Source: Eucommia ulmoides (taxonomy: Eukaryota > Streptophyta > Magnoliopsida > Garryales > Eucommiaceae). Taken from it: a DNA stretch of 64,000 nt. Below the pieces are notes generated by a model. That model was given only the letters and a program-made list of their open reading frames with translations, was not told the origin of the DNA and ran no database searches. The translations under genes were made by a program, and so were the position numbers. Shown here piece by piece: positions 57,851-64,000 of the stretch; the first letter of the stretch is position 1; every line of letters begins with the position of its first letter. The DNA lies in the NCBI GenBank assembly GCA_016647705.1, contig CM028334.1, positions 13,425,546 to 13,489,545 on the forward strand. The letters are read 5' to 3'.

Positions 57851-58536
57851 GGCGCGCGACGGAGATAATGGCTGCTCTGCTGAAGATTTTAGCGCAGAGA
57901 TGCTGACTGCTCAGAAATACTAGCTGTTCAGCGATCTAACGACGAAAAGAAGCTGGTTGATCAGAGATCTAACGACGCGGAGAAACTGCAGGGTCAGGGT
58001 TCGATGGTTGTCTTTCGACTGGAATTTTGGAGAAGACAGAATAATTTTCGGACCAGAACCCATAAACCCAAACCTGTCCGGGCGGCTCGCGGGTAAATGA
58101 GGTTGGCCCGACACGCCTTTTTAGAGTGTGAATTTTGGATACTATTCATTATCTTCTTCCTCAACCTACCACCTCCCTCAACACAACACCGACGGCCACC
58201 ACATCACTGATGGACGGCTCAATCTTCCAATGCACCACCACCTTGGGCGGTAGTTCACCGTTCGAGCGGCGATGGTGGTTGGTTGGTTCGACGGTCGGCG
58301 GTGAAGGAGATATTAGATTTGAGAGAGAACCAAAGCGTTGGTTTGCCGTCGCAGGGAGATCAGGGGAGGAGCTGGGGAATGAAAGGATTGGGGGCTCGGC
58401 ACGAACCAACGAACAAGGGATTCCTCACCTTGCGCTCTCTCTCTCTCTCTCTAAATTCTGTCTACACCCCCCCCCCCCCCCCCCTCTACAATTTCATCAC
58501 ACATTCACTCAATCCATTACAAAGGAGTCCCTGAAG
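57851..58536 (+). other. uL18/AG-peptide divergent intergenic region and AGP leader
   Basis: The promoters of both genes should lie here. Before the AG-peptide start is a pyrimidine-rich leader with (TC)n at about 58434-58452 and a run of about 17 C at 58468-58484. A longer open frame reads into the AGP gene from 58135, but it crosses these simple repeats and resembles no protein I know. Confidence 0.5.
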
Positions 58537-58701
58537 ATGAACCTTTTCATCGCCGTCATCATGGCGGTGATCGCTGTATCAACGGTTCAGTACGCAGCCA
58601 CGGTGGAGGCCCCTGCGCCGAGCCCCACCTCCGACGCCGCCGTGTTCTTACCGACTGCTCTTGCCTCTCACATCGCCGTGGCCTTCGGTTTCCTTCTCTG
58701 A
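58537..58701 (+). CDS. Arabinogalactan peptide (GPI-anchored AG-peptide)
   Basis: 54-aa precursor of a cell-surface proteoglycan peptide. Residues 1-22 are a hydrophobic signal peptide (MNLFIAVIMAVIAVSTVQYA), then a very short mature core EAPAPSPTSDA (25-34) with alternating Pro for hydroxylation and arabinogalactan addition, then a hydrophobic tail (about 36-54) replaced by a GPI anchor. This is the layout of AG-peptides such as AGP16/20/22 of Arabidopsis. The ATG at 58537 is chosen because only it gives a signal peptide. Single exon. The 3'UTR is split: an old copia element begins 40 bases after the stop, and the displaced 3' sequence resumes at 63491. Confidence 0.88.
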   Translation: MNLFIAVIMAVIAVSTVQYAATVEAPAPSPTSDAAVFLPTALASHIAVAFGFLL

Positions 58702-58740
58702 TTGATCTTCCATTTTCCAACTCCATTTAGGCATTTACCA

Positions 58741-61700
58741 TCTTGAGAAATTGAGATTTATTTTTCATAGAACTCCTTCAATTTCTAGACGGGTTAGTTT
58801 GTTAGCCTAGTCCAATTTGTTGAAGTTTGTTACTTTACTTTTTAAGTTCGTTATTTTTTTTTCTTGTTATGCCAATAAATAGATGTTATTTGTATTTGAG
58901 AAAATTAATGAGAATGAGTATATTCTATTCCATTATTCTTTCATTTCTAATATGGTATTAGTTGTATTTTTCTTTTTCTCTACTGATCAACAGCAGCCCT
59001 GCTGAAGAACCACCTTCAGTCATGGCTCGTGGAGGTGGTAATCCACAGCCCATCACCACTCACAACAGATTTCAACCTATTACTCCTCCCTCTTCTTCTA
59101 CCACTACCTAAACTCAATCCGATTTTCTCTCCATAGACAATACTCATAGTCCATTTTTCCTACACAGTGGTGACCATCCAGGATTAACGCTTGTTTCTCA
59201 TATTCTCACTGGTCCTAACTATAATACCTGGAACAAAGCCATGCGTATGGCTCTCAATGCCAAGAACAAGCTTGGTTTCGTTGATGGAACTCTTTGACAG
59301 TCCCCTTCCGATGATCCTTCTTCCGGTGCATGGTCCTGCTGCAATAGAATGGTCACCTCTTGGATTCTTAATTCCGTTGACAAAGACATCGGCCATAGCC
59401 TTCTCTATATGGTCACTGCTGAAGGTGTTTGGACCAATCTTCAAGCTCGTTTTCGCCAAAGCAATGCTCCCCGCATTTTCCAGCTCAAGCAACAATTAGT
59501 TGCACTTTCCCAAGGATCACTTGACATTAATCTCTATTTCACAAAATTAAAAACTCTTTGGGATGATCAAGGATTATCAGCCTATACTAGCCTGTAATTG
59601 TGATGCGATGAAATTTTGGACCCATTTTCAACACCAAGAACACCTTATGCAATTTCTTATGGGCCTTAACAACTCCTTTGTTGCTGTGCGTGCTCAAATC
59701 TTGATGCACGATCCCCTTCCCACCGTGAGCAAGGCTTTTAATCTTGTTATCCAAGAAGAATGCCAAAGAACCATTGGATCTACTCTTCTGCCCACTGATT
59801 CCATGGCGCTTTGAACTTCATCCCTTCCAATCGCCGCCGTCGCCACTTCCAATCCTCGCCGCAATCGCTCGTCTTGTTCGCATTGTGGACGAGTAGGGCA
59901 CATATTGTCTGTGTGCTACAAGTTACATGGGTACCCATCAACTAACCCGCCAACCCGACCCATTAACCGACCCGCAAACCAGGTCCATCAACCAACCCGC
60001 CCACTTCCTGTTTCCATTCAAACCACTCAGCCCACATCCTTCAATCGGAACCCACAACCTACCCGCAACTCCTTTACTTTCCATAAGCCCATTACATCAG
60101 CCCATTCTCCTTATATTAATCTCAGCCCAGCTCATTTTCCACAGGCTCACATGATTTCGACCCAACAGCAGAGCCCAATTTCCTCCACATCTGATATTGC
60201 AATTTCTCCATCAGTATTTTCTCTTTATCAATACCAACAATTAATCTCACTTCTCAGCACTCACTTTCATCAAGGGTCGCTCGGCACTCCGTCTGAAACT
60301 TCTTTATCTGACTCCACACCCTTGGCTTCCCATTTTGTTGGTACTCTCTCTCCTTCTATTTTTTCTATTCGTGCTCGTTATGATCAATGGATTCTTGACA
60401 CCGGTGCAACTCATCATGTTTGTTGTGATATAGCTTTATTTCATACTTCTCTTCCATCACACAACACTCACCTTCACCTTCCCAACGGTCACCGAGTTAA
60501 AATATCTTGTATTGGTTCTGTGCAATTGTCTGAGCATATTATACTTTCCAATGTCTTATTTGTGTCTGATTTTAAATTCAATCTTTTGAGCATAAGTGCC
60601 ATCACTCAATCTCTACATTGTTCTGTACAATTTATTTCTGATTCTTGTACCATGCAGGACCTTATTCGTGGCTCGATGATTGGGAAGGGTAGGTGTGCAG
60701 GAAATCTTTATTTATTAGAGTTAGGAATTTTTTATTGTAATACTCCAAGTTTATCACATTGTTCTATTTTGCAAACCGACTCTGTAATGTCAAAGCATGC
60801 TATTTGGCACTATAAATTAGGTCATCCCTCATTTGTAAAACTTCAAGTATTACATAATCAACTGAAAATTCCTTTTTTTTTTTTAATTCTTCTCCTCATT
60901 GTTCAATTTGTCCACTTGCCAAACAACATCGTTTACCATTCATTTCCCATAACAATCTCTCTACTAATACTTTTGATTTAACACATAGTGATATATGGGG
61001 TGCTTTTCATGTTCCAACCGCATCGGGGTATCGTTATTTTCTCACCATCGTTGACGATTGCACTAGGGTCACTTGGATATATTTGTTGCATGCCAAATCT
61101 GAGGTCAAAACCATTTTTTCAGTCTTTTATCAACTGATTTTGACACAATATAATATTCCCATCAAATCTGTCCCCTCAGACAATGCCCACGAACTTGCTT
61201 TCGCTGATTTCTTTCGTTCCCACGGCATTATACACTATTTCTCTTGTGTTGAAACTCTTGAACAAAACTCTGTTGTTGAACGTAAACATCAACACATTCT
61301 CAATGTTACTCGTGCTTTATTATTCTAGTCACAAGTTCCTATTTGTTATTGGGGAGATTGTGTTCTCACGGCTATTTACTTAATCAACCGTACACCTTCA
61401 CCTTTACTCAGCAACAAAACTCCGTTTGAATTATTGAATCATTCACCTTCTTCCTATACTCATCTCCGCAGTTTTGGGTGCCTCTGTTATGGTTCCACAC
61501 TCACTCAACATCATTCCAAATTCTCACCCCGTGCTCGAGCTTGCGTTTTTCTTGGATATTCTTTTGGTTACAAGGGTTATAAGTTGTTTGACTTAACTTC
61601 TAACACAATATTTATCTCTCGTAATGTTGTGTTTCATGAGCTTATCTTTCCCTTTGCCAAATCCATATCCATTTCATCTTCCTTAGATATTTTCCATGAC

Positions 61701-63490
61701 AGAGTTCTTCCTCGCAGTTTTTCTCCTACTTCTTCTTCTAACTATCACACACCTCTGTCCACTTCCACCCATTCATCCTCTCCTAGTCGTGATATTGTGC
61801 ATGTTTCTTCCTTTTCCCAGTCTTCTCCTGTCCCAAAATCCTTTCGCCCTCACCGAACAACTCGACCCCCTTCCTACCTTTCTGACTTTCATTGTTCTTT
61901 GGCCACTCATTCCTCTTGTCCATTATCTTCATCTACCGCACATCCATTATCTTCTATGCTTTCTTACCAAAAGCTGTCACCCCCCTTTCGTGCCTACATT
62001 TTAGCTATATCTACTCCTACCGAACCTCAAACTCTTTCTCAGGCCATTAAGTTTTCGGAATGGTGAGCGGCCATGGATGTTAAGTTGGATGCTTTGAAAC
62101 GGAATGGGACTTTGTTTATTGTTTCTCTTCTCCTTGGAAAACACCCTGTTGGTTGTAAATGGGTGTATAAGCTTAAGTTTCGTGCAGATGGTAGCATTGA
62201 ACGTCACAAAGCTCGTCTTATGGCCAAAAGATATACCTAACAGGAGGGTATTGATTTTTTGGATACTTTTTCTCCTGTTGCCAAACTTGTTACTGTTAAA
62301 GTTCTGCTTTCTTTGGCTATAGTTTTTGGCTGGTCTTTGACTCAGTTAGATGTCAATATCGCTTTTCTACATGGAGAGCTTGAGAAAGTCTATATAACCA
62401 TTCCCCCTGGATATGTTTGTCGAGAGGGGGAGACTTTGTCATCCAATACTGTTTGCCGATTACATAAATCCTTATATGGCCATAAACAAGCTTCTCGACA
62501 ATGGTTCTCCAAATTTTTTGGTGTGTCACTATAGGTAGGGTTCTCACAATTAGCCAACGATCATTCTCTTTTTATCAAGAACACTGGCTATGTCTTCTTG
62601 GTACTCTTGTTTAATGTAGATGATATTATTGTTGCTAGCAATGATCAAAAGGTTGTTGCAGCCTTAAAAGCTTTTCTTCATGATCGGTTCAAACTTAAAG
62701 ATTTGGGGGATCTTAAGTATTTCTTAGACCTCGAAGTGGCTAGATCCCAATCTGGGATCTCGGTTTGTCAACGAAAATGTGCTTTGGAACTGCTTTCTGA
62801 AACTGGTTACATAGGTTCAAAACCTGCACCCATACCAATGGAAACAAACTTAAAATTGTCTCAAGATGATGGGGAATTGCTTGAAGATCCCACCAGTTAT
62901 GGACGATTGATTGGGAAACTTTTTTATTTAACCATCACTCGTCCTAATATCTGCTACGTTGTTAATCGCCTTATCCAGTTCATGCAATCACCGCGAACAC
63001 CCCATTTAAAGGCTGTTGTTCATATTCTTCAATATATAAAGGGTTCTCCAGGGCAAGGCCTTTTCTTCTCCAGTAGTTCCACCATCCAGCTTAAAGCTTT
63101 TGCTGACTCAGATTGGGCTACGTGTCCATATTCTCGAAGATCAATAAGTGGTTTTTGTGTTTTCCTTGGATTCTCTCTCGTGTCCTGGAAGTCTAATAAA
63201 CAACACACTTTTGCTTGTTCTTCCGCCGAAGCCGAGTACCGTTCCATAGCAAATACTACTTGTGAACTTAGTCCAATTTGTTGAGATTTATTTTCCATAG
63301 AAGCTTCTTCAATTTCTAGATGAAAAGTTGGTTAGTTTGTTAGCTTAGTCCAATTTGTTGAAATTTGTTATTTCTCTTCTTGAAGTTTGCTATTTCTTTT
63401 CTTCTTATGCCTATAAATAGATGTTATTTGTATTTGAGAAAATCAATGAGAATGAGTATATTCCATTCCATTCTTCTTTTATTTCTAATA
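58741..63490 (+). mobile_element. Broken Ty1/copia retrotransposon in the AG-peptide 3'UTR
   Basis: 4.75 kb. Short LTRs at about 58751-58952 and 63281-63490 (roughly 85-90% identical by eye, so old), with a primer-binding-like 'tggtattag' at 58953. Parts in copia order: gag (from about 59022), zinc knuckle (CSHCGRVGH, about 59878), protease with DTGA (about 60400), gag-pre-integrase, integrase core ('FLTIVDDCTRVTWIY', about 61040), reverse transcriptase ('NVDDIIVASND', about 62625) and RNase H ('SSAEAEYRS', about 63220). It is broken, with several disruptions. Short LTRs and this layout recall the Ale/Retrofit group. It is flanked by an exact 20-bp repeat (58721-58740 and 63491-63510). Confidence 0.85.
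58953..58961 (+). promoter_or_regulatory. Primer-binding-like site of the copia element
   Basis: 'tggtattag' directly follows the 5' LTR and resembles TGGTATCAG, complementary to the plant initiator Met tRNA end used by most copia elements. Confidence 0.55.
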
Positions 63491-64000
63491 CTCCATTTAG
63501 GCATTTACCAGCAACAAGAAATCATGGAGTCCACCGATTGAAATTTCATTTGATTTACTTTAATTGTTATTTTTTCCAAAAAAATTTCATGGGTATTGTT
63601 TTGATGCGAGAGTAAAACAAAAACAAAATGGGTTTTTCCGTTAGGAAAATTACTGTTTAAGACCTAAATAAAATTATTGTGCACCGTTTAAACCCACTTA
63701 GTTTAAATTAAACCAAAAACTTCACCTTCGGCGATTTTATGAACCGATAACTCCCGTTTTCAAAAACAGTCGGCGACAAGATTACATATTTACCCATTTT
63801 CATTGTTTTCTCCAAACTACATCGATCAGGTGAACAACGAAAAATTCAACGGCGACAATGGAGTTGACACTCCAAAGAAGATCGGCAAATGGATGAGAAA
63901 TTCTGTGGTGGAGATCGTCAAAAACCTGAAATGAGCGACGCTTCTTGTCCAGATCAACCTGTACCAAACAGATACACCCTCTCCGAGCTCGTTGTCCTCA
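63491..64000 (+). other. Displaced AG-peptide 3' flank, then possible MULE end
   Basis: 63491-63640 continues the AG-peptide 3'UTR interrupted at 58740. From 63644, 'ggaaaattactgtttaagac' and 'tattgtgcaccgtttaaacc' resemble the end sequences of the two MULE-related elements (17303 and 44928). So a third member may start here and run past the window. No coding exon is identified in the last 350 bases. Confidence 0.4.

Noticed and set aside
58135-58536. N-terminal extension of the AG-peptide frame (total 188 aa)
   Set aside because: It crosses (TC)n and poly-C runs and would bury the signal peptide; the short 54-aa precursor fits the family.

Overview
The window is nuclear DNA from a flowering plant, most likely a eudicot. 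It has intron-rich host genes with GT..AG introns, strongly AT-rich intergenic DNA, nested LTR retrotransposons, a Mutator-like element (MULE) carrying a Ulp1 protease gene, PIF/Harbinger-like MITEs and a tRNA-derived SINE. I recognise four host genes: GEK1/DTD2, a D-aminoacyl-tRNA deacylase (4685-10021, +, nine exons); MPB2C, a microtubule-associated protein (45113-50389, +, five exons); a mitochondrial-type ribosomal protein uL18 (57468-56294, -); and an arabinogalactan peptide (58537-58701, +). All exon joins were made by eye from splice sites, reading phase and remembered family sequences.

Left part (1-17.3 kb): the window opens inside the 3' part of a large LTR (1-1330), followed by a remnant of another LTR and a 457-bp tandem duplication. 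The GEK1 gene follows; one intron holds a minisatellite split by a SINE with perfect 15-bp target-site duplications (TSDs). Then come gene-free AT-rich DNA, a 106-bp element with Helitron-like ends, and a 2.5-kb LTR-like insertion (14061-16562, TSD ACCTA).

Middle (17.3-30.3 kb): one decayed MULE of the Ulp1-carrying (Kaonashi/KI-MULE-like) type. A broken MuDR-type transposase runs rightward (18.4-20.7 kb) and a spliced Ulp1-like protease gene runs leftward toward it (29.7 to 21.6 kb). A 639-bp MITE and a 2.8-kb solo LTR have inserted into it. A 14-bp motif, TGTTACATTCAACA, is scattered through it in both orientations and recurs in a 1.4-kb non-autonomous relative at 43.55-44.93 kb. A third relative may begin at 63.64 kb.

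30.6-41.4 kb is a clean nested insertion. A 1.2-kb solo LTR (TSD AATAT) is split by a 9.5-kb gag-only LTR retrotransposon (31175-40685, TSD ATGAC) whose two 2150-bp LTRs are nearly identical, so it is very young. Its LTRs contain five consecutive perfect hairpins just upstream of a TATA box and seven 121-bp tandem repeats.

Right part (41.4-64 kb): degenerate repeats, the MULE derivative, MPB2C (with two small DNA transposons in introns), a 2.3-kb fold-back element with long inverted arms, a 1.7-kb solo LTR (TSD TAATT) made largely of about twelve 80-bp repeats, uL18, and the arabinogalactan-peptide gene. The 3'UTR of that last gene is split by an old, broken Ty1/copia element flanked by an unusual exact 20-bp direct repeat.
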